The position numbers and the translations under genes were made by a program. This document shows, piece after piece, positions 22,206 through 32,704 of a stretch of 64,000 nucleotides of DNA. The notes under the pieces are model-generated. The model ran no database searches. It saw nothing but the letters and a program-made list of their open reading frames with translations, and had not been told where the DNA came from. The stretch lies in the NCBI GenBank assembly GCA_021018995.1, contig CM037593.1, positions 34,733,810 to 34,797,809 of the forward strand, given 5' to 3'. This DNA comes from Chloranthus sessilifolius (taxonomy: Eukaryota; Streptophyta; Magnoliopsida; Chloranthales; Chloranthaceae). Position 1 is the first letter of the stretch. Each line of letters opens with the position of its first letter.

Positions 22206-22677
22206 GACTAGAGGTATCCTACTTAACCCCATTTTCAGTTTATTAGTGTTATGTAGTGATGCAGTATCTCTTAGAAGAAGAAGGCCCTGCATTTCGTCAT
22301 CGGCTCCATATACATCCGATATCGATATCACATACAATCGATATCGATTGTGTATAGAGTCGATTACGACTCTATTTGAAATCGATATCGATTATCTATA
22401 CAATCGATGACGATTGTATATCGAGTCGATTAGAGGTATATCGACTAGAGGTATCCTACTTAACCTCATTTTCAGTTTATTAGTGTTATGTAGTGATGCA
22501 GTATCTCTTAGAAGAAGGCCCTGCATTTCGTCATCGGCTCCATATACATCCGATATCGATATCACATACAATCGATATCGATTGTGTATAGAGCCGATTA
22601 CGACTCTATTTGAAATCGATATCGATTGTATATACAATCGATGACGATTATATATCGAGTCGATGACGATTGTAGAA
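22206..22677 (+). repeat. Direct duplication, period 237 bp, in the MULE-2 5' region
   Basis: Copy 1 (22206-22442) and copy 2 (22443-22677) both run GACTAGAGGTATCCTACTTA, through TGCAGTATCTCTTAGAAGAA, to the ATCGATATCGATT motifs. They differ by few bases and a 3-bp indel. The duplicated unit contains part of the transposase leader and a set of palindromes, so the array grew here by segmental duplication. Copies look much younger than the rest of the element. Confidence 0.85.
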
Positions 22678-22800
22678 ACAATTGATATCGATTACAAATA
22701 GAGTCGATGCCGATTATATATAGAGTCGATATCGATTGTATACACAATCGATATCGATTTCAAATAGAGTCGATATCGATTGTATTTGCAATCGACTAAG
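22310..22800. repeat. MULE-2 palindromic array upstream of the transposase
   Basis: More than fifteen sites of the form ATCGATATCGATT, ATCGATGACGATT and AGTCGATTACGACT, each separated by about 8-15 bp of GTATATA or AGAGTCG-like spacer. The core is palindromic. The array ends about 70 bp before the transposase ATG at 22870 and sits between the left TIR and the gene. Confidence 0.9.
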
Positions 22801-22869
22801 AGTTATAGTCGTCTTTTCTCTTTTATTTCATCAGTCTTATGACCCTTCCTTCTCATTCTTAAACAGACG

Positions 22870-25530
22870 ATGACGGACGTGAGGATTCCTCTTCTTTGTC
22901 ACTATGATGGCCTTCTTGTAAACGATGATGGCTTGTATGAAGGTGGCCGGCGGAGGCTTATTAACATTTCAATTGAAATTTCTTATGAACAATTCATAAA
23001 TGTAATGTCTCATTGCCGCTTTTGCGGCGGATGAAGCATTTCAACAAAGTTTCATATGAAGATAGTGAATACGCTAGTTGCCGACATTTTGGACTCGATG
23101 ATTTGGCTACATTATTTAGTTTTTATAAATCCGAGGGACGTTATAAAAGTATTCATCATTAAGAACCGTCATCCTTCAGTTGAAGTGAACAAGTAAATCT
23201 CGGCGGACTGATTTTGTGTCTCATTCATTTCAGCCATGTAAGTTTGAGGATGAAATTGTATACGATACCGTCCCGTTAGGCGATGACGGTTATATTGTGG
23301 CGAACGATGGCAGAGGGAAAGCAACATTTGATTTAAACGATGCTCCGATTGAATCGTATGATGACCCAGTAAAATACATGCATGGGTCACAACAATGTAG
23401 TCAATGGTTAGACTATACTTCAGAGAGGGTGGTGGATACCAACGATTTCAGTCATATCTTCCCCGGTGGATGGACAACTTGGTTTACTCAAAACTTATGT
23501 TCTACCATGCCATCGATGGAAATTACCGGAGTAACTCAACCCCATGTCCATACATATGAGCACCCCTTCGGTGAAGGGCCTAGCCAACCACGCCATTATC
23601 CATTCTGTGAAGGATCCGATCAATCACATCAGAACCCCTTCGGTGAAGGATCTAGTCAACCACCCGAGAACACCGCCATGAATGAAGATACCTTAGAAGA
23701 AGAATATGAAGGCGAACCAGATGGGTTTATCAAAGAGGACCCGAAAATTTTTGTGAGAGATATTGACAATCCCCTAGTAGACGGAGATTACGAAATGTCA
23801 GAGACATCGGGCGATTCCTCCGATGAAGAGGTGGAAGCGAATATCGAATTGGGCGTTTAAAATTGGAAAGATCTTCGAGACAAACAAACATTTCAAAGAG
23901 CATTGAAAGAACACGCGGTTGAGAAAAACTTTCAAATTCGGCCTTTGAGGACCGCTAGTTATCGAGTGACAGCCGGATGCTACGAACCCGATTGTTCGTG
24001 GCGAATACATGCTTCTAAATTGACTGGGCTCGATTCTTTCCAAATCAAGACATTCAATAGTACTCACACATGCGAGCCGCTTAAGATCGGACCGCACGGT
24101 CACCGTAATGCAACAATCTCCTTCGTGGCGAATTATGTACGGATAAACTTATGGAAGGATTCAACTACACACGCGCCGATAATGTTTGATATTGCAAAGC
24201 TTATAATGTGCAAATCTCATATGCAAAAGCTTGAGGGAAAAGAGCTTGCCTTAATGATATTAGAGGAAGTTGGGAAGGACAATTTGTTGATCTATCGGCC
24301 TCGTGAAGGAGATGAAGAGGTAGATCCTAATGTACAAACATCCTTTCAACTTACTCTTGACGGTAAGTTTCAAAGATTTTTTGGAGTTTTGGCCCATGCA
24401 TGGAAGCTACCATAATACACTTCGCATATTGCTTGTAGACGGCACACACCTACGAGGACGTTTCGAAGGGATCCTCCTTATCGCCTCTGCGCAAGACGGT
24501 AATGGTCATATATTACCGTTAGCATTTGCCGTGGTCGAGTTAGAAGAAGAGGATACGTGGATGTGGTTTCTTGAACGGGTAGGTGCGTTCGTGATCGGTG
24601 GGTTTAACGAAGATCTCGTAATTATCACGCAGACAGTCGAAGGGTTTAATAAATGCGGTGAAACGTATCTTCCTAACATATCACAACTCTTGCATGGCAT
24701 ATGACATAAAATTTGGCACAAGTATCCGGGAACAATGTGAAGGGTCTATGGTGATCTTGCCAGCGTGCATATTCGAAGAGAAATTTGATTATTTTATCAA
24801 CGAAATGAAGAAAGATCCTCGATTCTCGTGCCGAGAATATATTTTGAAAATAGATCCAAAGCATTGGGCACGCGCACATATGGAAGGAAGGCAGTACGAG
24901 TCCCTGACTACGAATATTGCCGAAAGTTTAAACAGCGTGCTAAAGATAGCTCGAGAGAGACCAATTATTGACTTAATCAGAACTACTAGAGAGAAAGTCG
25001 CCGATCATTTTCAAAAACGCAGAGAGATATCTGATAAATGGACCACCCTTCTACCAAAGCGAGATGCTCACATGAAGAAGGTGTTGCAATGGGCCGGTAG
25101 AAAGAGAGCTCAACCATACGGGCGCGATCAATTCCAAGTCAATTCCGGAAATTACATTCATCACGTCGACTTGGAATACAAGACCTGTAGTTGCCGCCGT
25201 TGGCACATTCATGGCTTGCCTTGCTCCCATGCCGTGGCGGCCATCAATCGAAGAAGTTACGACTACCATAAATTTTGTGAGAACTGGTTTTTCACCGCTT
25301 GCTTTAGGCAATGGGTTCCCACCCTCGATAAAAGTCAATGGGAGTTCCAAGCAGAGCAACTCCCTGAAAATATGAAAGTGAGACCACCCTATTATTGCCG
25401 AAAGCAAGCCGGCCGTCCGAGGAAGAGAAGGATAAGGTCTAAGGGTGAGGTTAGGGCACTACAGTGTAGCAGGTGCAACGAATATGGTCACAACCGCAGG
25501 AGCTGCAAGGCAGTGGGACCGATGGGCTAA
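22870..25530 (+). pseudogene. MULE-2 transposase, MuDR/mudrA type, lightly decayed
   Basis: A DDE transposase homologous to maize MURA. ATG at 22870 opens MTDVRIPLLCHYDGLLVND. The N-terminal domain (to about 23190) has two offsetting frameshifts. An acidic middle (23216-23860) has three PFGEG.SQ-type repeats and one in-frame TAA at 23858. The MuDR zinc-finger region (23861-24300) keeps CYEPDCSWRIHASKL and FNSTHTC. In the catalytic domain D1 is in LLVDGTHLRG (24438-24440), but the usual SDRQ.G motif reads IITQTVEG, so D2 is missing; E is in NIAESLNSVL (24922-24924). There are frameshifts near 24390 and 24690. The C terminus is whole: SWIM finger CSCRRWHIHGLPCSHAVA and zinc knuckle CSRCNEYGHNRRSC, ending at 25530. 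Confidence 0.92.
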
Positions 25531-25619
25531 CAGTGTATATTTTTAATAATGATAGATTGAATGTAAATGAGAAATTCAGAATCCATGTTTTTTTACACTC
25601 TATTATAGTCGTTACTGAT

Positions 25620-25885
25620 GTATCATAGAGTCGTCATCGATTGTATAACTAATCGATATCGATTCTATATAGAGTCGCCATCGACTATGTATAACGTCGA
25701 TATCGATTCATTTAAGAATCGGCATCGATTATGAATATCGTCAATGAGGATGACATATATAGTCGATATCGATTATTTATACAATCGACGACGATTACAT
25801 ACAGAGTCGAAAGCGATTACATACAGAGTCGTCACCGATTATTTATATAGTCGATGACGACTATATATGTAGTCGCTAATGGATG
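25620..25885. repeat. MULE-2 palindromic array between the convergent genes
   Basis: About ten sites such as AATCGATATCGATTC, GTCGATATCGATTA and AGTCGATGACGACT between the transposase stop (25530) and the ULP stop (26011). Spacers are TATATAGAGTCG-like. The array occupies the shared 3' region. Confidence 0.88.
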
Positions 25886-26929
25886 CTATTCTACTTTTTA
25901 ACTACAAGTACATAAAAATAGTGCCATTATATTCAAAATAATTCAATTTTCAATTACAAAAATATTCGAATGCAACCACACTATTACAAAAATATTCAAA
26001 TACAACCACACTACTGCTGCTCCCCCTCCTTTTTGTCTTCCTTCGCCAGTACTCCGCCATCGCCTGTGTATGTAGCCAGTGTATGGCCAATTTCTGCCCT
26101 GATCCTCTCTATATCTGATTGCGCGAAGTCAAATTTCTTCCCCATCATAAAATATTCGACATACTTCACAACAAACACTCCGCAATCACAGGAGTTGGTG
26201 CAGCCGAGGACGGCTTTGATCCGTGAACGAGATGCCCAAGGATAGTTCTTCTTTATTAGCGCAGAGAGGAGTCACTGCGAATATAAGATCACGGAAGGTA
26301 TTGTATGCATTTCAAATAATAGAGAGGAGTGTCGAGATATGTTAAGCTAACAATGATAAAAGATATGCTAGCAAAATATCTTACCAAATACCGCTTTGCA
26401 ATTGGGCCACATTTCTTTCCTTAGAGGGCCTATTAAATATAGGGCCGACGATCACTATCGATCGTTCGCCTACCTTTACGATCGCCCAAAGATAGTGGTT
26501 GTTCGTAATGTATTGGCATAAATATCTACAAAAAGTAATATAATCTCAAAGGGTAGGATAGAAAAATTAAAAGAATAATTATAAAGAGGATAAAGCATAC
26601 TATGTTGCATTCGTGAGCCCACGATCCGAAGCTCATTGTAGAAGAAAGTTTCCATCGCCTCTTCCCCTGGTCTCTCTTTGTTTATAGGCAGCCCACACCG
26701 AACTTGAACCTCGACGATCGTCGTACAATTTTTCAGCAAGCAAAAACTTGTTGAAATCTCTCAGTTCATAGCCCATGTACGTCAGTGTCGCAGGGTCCAT
26801 TAGGAAGTTTTTGACATTTTTCTCAGGATGAATTTTATCATCAATAACTTCCAAATGTCTCATGTAGGCGCCCATAACCTGAAACCAATGCAGTTAGATT
26901 AAAATATGCAGTTAGAGTTAAATACATAA

Positions 26930-27170
26930 TCGTTAGCGACTCTGTACATCATTGATATCGATTCATTTTAGAGTCGGTAACGATTATTTAAGTCGTCGAA
27001 ATAGTTATCGACTCTCTAATGAATCGATATCGATGATTTACAGATTCGCTAACGATTACATACGCCATCGTTAGCGACTCTACAAGCCATCGATACCGAT
27101 TCCATAAGCCATCGATAACGATTACATAAGCCATCGATAACGATTGTATAAGCCATCGATAACGATTTTG
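26930..27170. repeat. MULE-2 palindromic array inside ULP intron 26879-27191
   Basis: About ten ATCGATAWCGATT and ATCGTTAGCGACT sites spaced by ACATAAGCC or TATAAGCC. The intron donor GTAAGT (minus strand, near 27191) and acceptor TTTCAG (near 26880) join TQYLDNF to VMGAYMRHLE, so the array is demonstrably intronic. Confidence 0.9.
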
Positions 27171-27854
27171 CCTACAGTATATTAAACTTACAAAGTTATC
27201 CAGGTACTGGGTTTCCGCCAGACATCTGAAGGATTGCACCACCAGCTTGTACTTGCCGACAGTGCTAACATATTCTCTGCATAAAAAATGACCAACTTAA
27301 CTAATCTTCACGATAAATATATAATAATAAAGTTAAGTATTCAGGGTAATTCTACTTACTCGTCCTCCTTCACAGGCTTGTTCCATATGTCTAGCATATA
27401 TTTTTCCTCATTGTTAGCTCGTGAGAGCATCTTCATCGATAGACCGGACCAGGTGGTAATGATTGCCACCGATCCGGGCTCGATTGGTCCTTGGCCTTCG
27501 GTGGGCTTCTTTTCAACCGCTACCCTTATTGGGCCTTAGGTTTGATGGAAATTATTTTGCTGGCTTTCGCTTGCCTAGGTCTTAAGCGAAGCTCAGCTTG
27601 TTGGTGAGGCAATTGGGAAGAGGTTTCCTCTTCACCAGCAGGACCCTTATCAGATTGGGTCTCAGGCTGCTCGTCAGCAGCTGCCTTCACCTCATCAACG
27701 GGAGGAGGAGGAGGAACCTGATGCGCAGGAGCTAATGGTTCCTTATTGAAGGCTGTGTCGCACACCTTCGATATCAGCTCCTCCATAGCCACATCCTGTA
27801 CATCGAAATAATGGTGTAAAATAAGAATTAATTTTTGGTCCACATTTTAAAATG

Positions 27855-28030
27855 TCCAAATCGATTTTAAATATAATCGCTATCGATTATATATATATAG
27901 TCGCTATCGATTATATATATAGTCGCTATCGATTATATATATAGTCACGATCGATCATATATATAGTCGCTATCGATTATATATATAGTCGCTATCTATT
28001 TTATATATGGTCGTTATCGATTATATAGAT
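27855..28030. repeat. MULE-2 palindromic array inside ULP intron 27796-28068
   Basis: About eight repeats of TATATATAGTCGCTATCGATTA in a nearly regular 22-24 bp period, the most uniform of the arrays. It separates the coiled-coil exon from the Pro/Glu-rich linker exon. Confidence 0.92.
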
Positions 28031-28689
28031 ACGAAAATTGAATATTAAAACTAGATTTCAACATATACCTTAGGTCTCGCCTCCAATAAATTTTCAAGGA
28101 GATCTTTTATTTCAGTCTGGCCCTTCCTGACTAAAGAGTTGTGGTGACTTAGCTTCTGCCACTCCGCATCCGTTGGAGTCAGCCTCGCATTGAAGGAGTT
28201 GCAGAGTTTCTCTAGAGAAGCGCAGCGTTTAGCCTGGGCCTTATTCTCTCCGTCCAGATCGCTCACTCTTTGGGTGAGCTTCAAGTTATCGGCGTCAAAT
28301 GATCGACCCTCCTCAACAAAGAATCATTGAGGTGGGCCTTCGCTATCTTTCATCGCGGGCTCTCCTTGGCGGCCCCCTAGTTCTTGGCGACCCTCTCCCA
28401 CTAGCACGGGCCCTTTTTCGAGAGGGTTCTTCTTCAGACGTCGATGCGTCATCCCATTCTTCCTCTCCCTCTCCAAGATTATCGCGGAATGTAATTTCTT
28501 TTCTTCTTCGGCCGAATCTCTTCCACAGCTTTCTTGATCGGTTCTTTCCTCTTCCCCCCAACCTCCTTTTGAACCCGTAGATATTCTCTTACCACGGGTA
28601 TCTCTAATTCAAAGCCCTGAGGCATGAGGGGAGCGCGAACCTTTTGAAAGAAAATGAAACAACAGAATAAAATGATCGTTATATATATA

Positions 28690-28885
28690 ATAAATCACTC
28701 TCGATTGTGTAAAGAATCGCTATTGATTCCTTACCTTAACAAATCACTATCGATTAGATAATGAATCGTTATCGATTACTTATTAAGTCGTTATCGACTC
28801 TGTAAGTAATCGCTATCGATTCGTAAATGAATCGGTAGCGATTCTGTAATGAATCGGTATCGATTCTAGAATGAATCGGTAAGTT
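28690..28885. repeat. MULE-2 palindromic array inside ULP intron 28641-28916
   Basis: About nine sites such as AATCGCTATCGATT and AATCGGTATCGATT, spaced by GTAATGA or TTACTTA. It lies between the DUF1985 exon (donor at AGCAAGGTATGA) and the basic exon (acceptor TTTCAAAAG). Confidence 0.9.
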
Positions 28886-29764
28886 GCTTTTTTTTTTTAA
28901 TAGATAGACCTCATACCTTGCTGTCTAACATCTGCCCGCGAGTGTAACCTTTGATCCTGGACTGCGCCCTGTCCGACCATTTCAGCAGCCGTGGGAAAGG
29001 GTCCTTGAGGCCTAGCTGGGATGGCGATATATCGGGCAGGATCTCATAAGCCCACCATTGAAGTACACATATGCATCCATATGTGTTGTATCCTTCGGGC
29101 TTTATCCATCTCGTGGTTTTTCTATTCGCCGCCTTTTATTATATACTCCATCAAGTCACGGTAGGCAAGCGAGACCCCACGGAGTTCGGTTGAAGGCCTC
29201 CATATCATCGATGAGGTCGATGTGGTCTTCAGAAATTTGATGGTGGGAACCGGGGAAGAGAAATATGCACAACACAAACAGAAGGGACAACTTTAAGAAG
29301 TCCTCATCACTTTCCACTCTATAAATTGCAGCATCTATATGAGACCGGAGAATTTTTCCGGGAGGCGTTCCACAAAGTATTTGTTTCTAATGGTTTGTTC
29401 TATCGATGGTTTACGGATGGTTATCCTTTTACGGGCCAACTACGGCAAGGCCCAGATTAATGCAATGTCTATCTTAAGATAGACATCTTCCCCAATTCGG
29501 AAATGGTTTTATCAACCCAAAATGTCAAACACGAATCCACGACATCGAAAAGAAATCCCACACCCTTCGGGATTTGAAATATTCCACCAAAATGAATCTC
29601 TCAAGAATCTCTTCCGATCTGAGTAGCACTTTCGTAGAGATTCAAAGGCACTGGGAGAACACTTGGCAACTGGGTGTACAACCATCTTGTGACTTTTTGA
29701 AATGAGCTGTAATAAAATGAAAGGACTCAACACCATACTAACAAGGATAGTTAAAATGTTGATG

Positions 29765-30375
29765 AAATGTATATATAAAACCCGTATCGATTACATCTAG
29801 AGTCGGTATCGATTATATAGGTAATCACTAACGACTACAGATGTAATCGCGATAAGGTCTATATCTAATCGAAATGACTCTAGATGTAATCGATATCGAG
29901 TCTATATGTAATCGATATAGACTCAAAAGATTTCATGAAGTTGCCATTGAATCAAAATGTTTCATTTACTTGCAAAATTTTCAATTACATTCATAATAGT
30001 TCAATTAAAATTAAAAGTAAAAGGAAAATCTTGCAAGTCTACATATAATCGATAACGATTACATATGTAAGCGCTAACGACTCTATATGTAATCGATATC
30101 GATTACGGATGAAACCGGCCGCGACTCAATATAAATTGGCAATGACCACAAACTGTTTATTTATATAAAAATTGCTTGATTCTTGACTCTTAAGTTTCTT
30201 TTCTTTCTTTTGTTCTATTTCTTTTCTTCCTTCTTCTTTACCTACATCGATTATCTCTATAATCGATATCGTTCTATATGTAATCGCTACGACACTCAAC
30301 GTAAACGATCTCGATTACTTATGAAATCGCTATCAATTAAATATAAATCTACATTGATCTCAAAATGTTTAATTT
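29765..30375. repeat. MULE-2 palindromic arrays in the large 5' intron of the ULP gene
   Basis: Two clusters, 29765-29930 and 30030-30370, of AATCGATATCGATT, AATCGATAACGATT and looser variants, separated by an AT-rich patch with a CATTTACTTGCAAAATTTTC-type duplication. They lie between the tentative first exon and the DUF1985 exon. A polypyrimidine-rich patch at 30180-30240 resembles the 30.6-kb Lys-rich coding stretch and may be a duplicated exon piece. Confidence 0.8.
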
Positions 30376-31054
30376 ACCTGTCAGGTAAATTTCCCTTATT
30401 TACATAGAAAATATTTAATTTACGGACACAAAAGAATTCATGAAGTCACCATTGCATCAAAAGTTGTTTCATTTACTTCAAAATATTTGAATTACATTCA
30501 AATTTTTTCATTTATAATTAAAAAAAAGAAAAGTTAGGAAGAAGGATGAAGCGGTGGTGGATGGGGTGGAGGCGGGTGGTTCCGCGGTTTTTTTCTTTTC
30601 TTTTCTTCCTTCTTCTTTCTTTTCTTCCTTCCTCTTCTTCTTCTTTTCCTCCTTCGCCAAAATCTCCATTACTTCATCGTACTCGTCCCCACGTGAACCG
30701 CAGAGGATCGTTACGGTGGTGGTGGTGGGTCCTCCCATACAGGATAGAACTTTATTGGGTTATAGAAGGTTTTTCGTCGTCAGACATTGGGAAAAATATG
30801 GGCTGCTAGGGATGATAGGTGGTTTGCTAAGGTCGAACTAAACCTGTATTTAAAGCTCCTAGATTGTGGAATACGAATCGTTGTATTAAATTTTCTCATT
30901 CTTCCAACCTAACTTGCCATAATGGTTTTACAAAAGGGTAGTTGGCAATAAATTGAACGTCGGCTGAGATAAATATAAAACCTCGTATGATTTATTATGG
31001 CATCGAGGGTAATAACTAAAGGAAATTATTTCAAATGATGGGTATTAATTATAT

Positions 31055-31265
31055 TCATAGAGAGTCGATATATCGATTTGTTATAGATTAAATCATCCAC
31101 AGCTTTATATAGTCGATTACGACTACATATATAATCTTTATCGACTCTAAAGGTATCGAGCGTTTATATATGTAATCGGTAACGATTACATATATAATCG
31201 ATATCGACTACATATGTAGTCGTAATCGATTACATATGTAATCGTTACCGATTACATATGGGAAA
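31055..31265. repeat. MULE-2 palindromic array at the right subterminal region
   Basis: About ten sites including AATCGATATCGACT, AGTCGTAATCGATTA and AATCGTTACCGATTA, spaced by ACATATGT. It is upstream of the ULP gene, between its tentative first exon and the right TIR, so a promoter position is likely. Confidence 0.88.
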
Positions 31266-31535
31266 ACCTAAAAAAAATATGTCAAAATATGCAACAAAGA
31301 GAGGAGAAATAAAAAATCTATAGCGATGGAAGCTAATTTTAATTCTAACTTACAGATTTGGTAGCTTGAAGGTTATAGTTTTGAACGCGATTGTCCACGA
31401 AGCGTCAACGACTCTCCACCGACTTCGAACGAAAAAGTAAATTCAAAACAGTAAATGATTTGAAACGACGGCGGCTATTTATTACTGTGGGGGTAGTTTG
31501 GGTATTTCCTACAGGCGTGCCTCAGCTCGGCGCGC

Positions 31536-31619
31536 AGCTGGTTTGTCTGGGTAAAAGTGAAACTATAGGGCTTCTGACGTAAAAGGCGTATCTGACAGGG
31601 CCGGTCAGGTAAATTTCCC
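31536..31619 (-). repeat. MULE-2 right TIR, 84 bp
   Basis: Identical inverted copy of 21895-21978, followed at once by the target duplication ATTTAAAAT (31620-31628). Confidence 0.95.
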
Positions 31620-31628
31620 ATTTAAAAT

Positions 31629-32428
31629 CCATGGTGAATTAGTATCAGGTAGACGACACGAACTTCACCACGGGTGCTCGGGCTATTCTTCCTCTCCCAA
31701 CCATTAGAAATGCATCTATATTTTTTAGTGTGGTCAATGGTCAAAGCGAAGGTATCAAGTATCGGCCGTTTCCGATATATATCAATTTTCTGGCCAACCT
31801 ATATTTATCAGCTCGATACCCGATGCCGATACCCGCATTGACACTTTGGTCAAAACAATAGTATCACTATTTTGTTTTCTCGTGAATAGTTGTCACAGTT
31901 CAAAAAATTGGTCTAGTCACTAGACTCAATTGAGTTTCGGGTAAACTTGAAGGGAAACTTTAATTCTCAATTGTTTTTTTTTTTTTTTGTAGTTTCTTGA
32001 GTAACTCAATTGATTATCGAGCAACTTAGCAAGTTAATATATATATATATATATATATATTATCGGGTCAGACCGAGTAGAAAATTTTGCTAGTCTTCGA
32101 GTATATTTTGATCCGGCTGATTTTCGATCGTTGAGTCGAGTATTCATGTTTCGAACTATGGTTGTGAATGTAAGGGCACGTTCGTTTCACCGTATTCCTG
32201 AAAAATCATGTGTAATATGGTATTTTTAGGACCAACGGTTGGATTTAGTATGCATGGTAGTTGTTCGATTCACCATATTCTATCCATGTAAAACACTGTA
32301 ACAATTGTAGATAATTTATTTGGCTTACGAGCCCAAGGCCTCGTAACGCAAAAAAATTACCTATAATTTTCCACTAAGTCATGCAATGGTCGGATTTATT
32401 ATAGGAGGCCTTTTGTTTACTGTAGCAA
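31629..32428. other. No gene seen; MITE-like CGATAC remnant and (TA)n
   Basis: 31735-31853 has GGTCAAAGCGAAGGTATCAA and, inverted, GATACCCGCATTGACACTTT around GATACCCGATGCCGATACC. It may be a decayed relative of the hAT MITE at 39765-39989. A (TA)n run lies at 32037-32060. The rest has no coding signal. Confidence 0.4.
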
Positions 32429-32704
32429 TCAAAAGCCATCTTCAATGCCTTCTTTGAAGTCTATAAGAAAACCCATTAACGGTAACTCACAGAACTGCTT
32501 GGGGAGATGAAGATTTAAGCAGTCGTAGGTTATGTGTTGCCAAAGAGAAGCTGTACATTGGGATATCTCTAACACCACACTAGGAACACCTTGATCAGCT
32601 AAGCAAACACTGACTGCTAGACCAGAAGGGCCTGCGCCCCTGATGATGGGTCCATTAACCCATGAGCATTTTACCATTGTTCTGTCTTTGCAAGAAGAAC
32701 ACAT
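32429..32704 (-). pseudogene. YUCCA-type flavin monooxygenase, N-terminal fragment
   Basis: A 91-codon frame on the minus strand matches the N terminus of plant YUCCA enzymes, which oxidise indole-3-pyruvate to the auxin IAA using FAD and NADPH. Visible signatures: WVNGP, the FAD-binding [17 protein letters not shown] (here preceded by IIR where YUCCAs usually have VIV), VPSVVLE, then ASLW, and [14 protein letters not shown]. The spacing fits the YUC3/5/8/9-like group. After LMGF the similarity stops, and a TGA follows 13 codons later. The NADPH-binding and C-terminal parts are absent (full enzymes are about 400 residues). It is a truncated relic or captured exon piece. I cannot tell whether a functional copy exists elsewhere. 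Confidence 0.8.

Larger units (their letters stand above)
26011..30738 (-). pseudogene. MULE-2 DUF1985-like plus ULP1 (C48) protease gene, multi-exon
   Basis: In transcript order: a tentative Lys/Glu-rich first exon (30738-30508); a DUF1985-like domain (29740 to 28917; RKCYSDRKRFLRDSF, SDEDFLKLSLLFVLC, AFNRTPWG, YNTYGCICVLQWWAYEIL); a basic acidic-patch exon (about 28630-28310); a coiled coil (28284-28069); a Pro/Glu-rich linker (27795 to about 27540); and the Ulp1 protease domain. Protease landmarks are MLDIWNKPVKEDE, TQYLDNF plus VMGAYMRHLE across an intron, ITNNHYLWAIVKVGERS with the candidate His, and TNSCDCGVFVVKYVEYF with the catalytic Cys; the stop is at 26011. Clear introns: 26879-27191, 27796-28068 and 28641-28916 (GT-AG), each filled by palindromes, and a short one near 27279-27358 without them. 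Frameshifts in the DUF1985 exon (near 29190) and near 28500, and a stop near 26270, suggest this copy is damaged. Confidence 0.8.
21895..31619. mobile_element. MULE-2, Kaonashi-like Mutator element, 9.7 kb, perfect TSD
   Basis: An 84-bp terminal inverted repeat, identical at both ends by eye, starts GGGAAATTTACCTGACCGG. The 9-bp target duplication ATTTAAAAT (21886-21894 and 31620-31628) is perfect. Contents: a MuDR-type transposase on the plus strand (22870-25530); a convergent, multi-exon DUF1985/ULP1 gene on the minus strand (26011-30738); and arrays of the palindrome ATCGATATCGAT with TATATA-type spacers in every long noncoding interval. Perfect ends suggest fairly recent movement, yet the transposase has frameshifts and lacks one catalytic Asp, so it was probably moved in trans by a relative. 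Confidence 0.95.

Noticed and set aside
22310-22800. Spaced repeats that resemble a CRISPR array
   Set aside because: The window is clearly plant nuclear DNA, the spacers are themselves repetitive, the repeats are short palindromes of variable sequence, and no cas gene exists.
24506-25407. Minus-strand frames opposite the MULE-2 transposase
   Set aside because: They are antisense shadows of conserved transposase coding sequence with no domain of their own.
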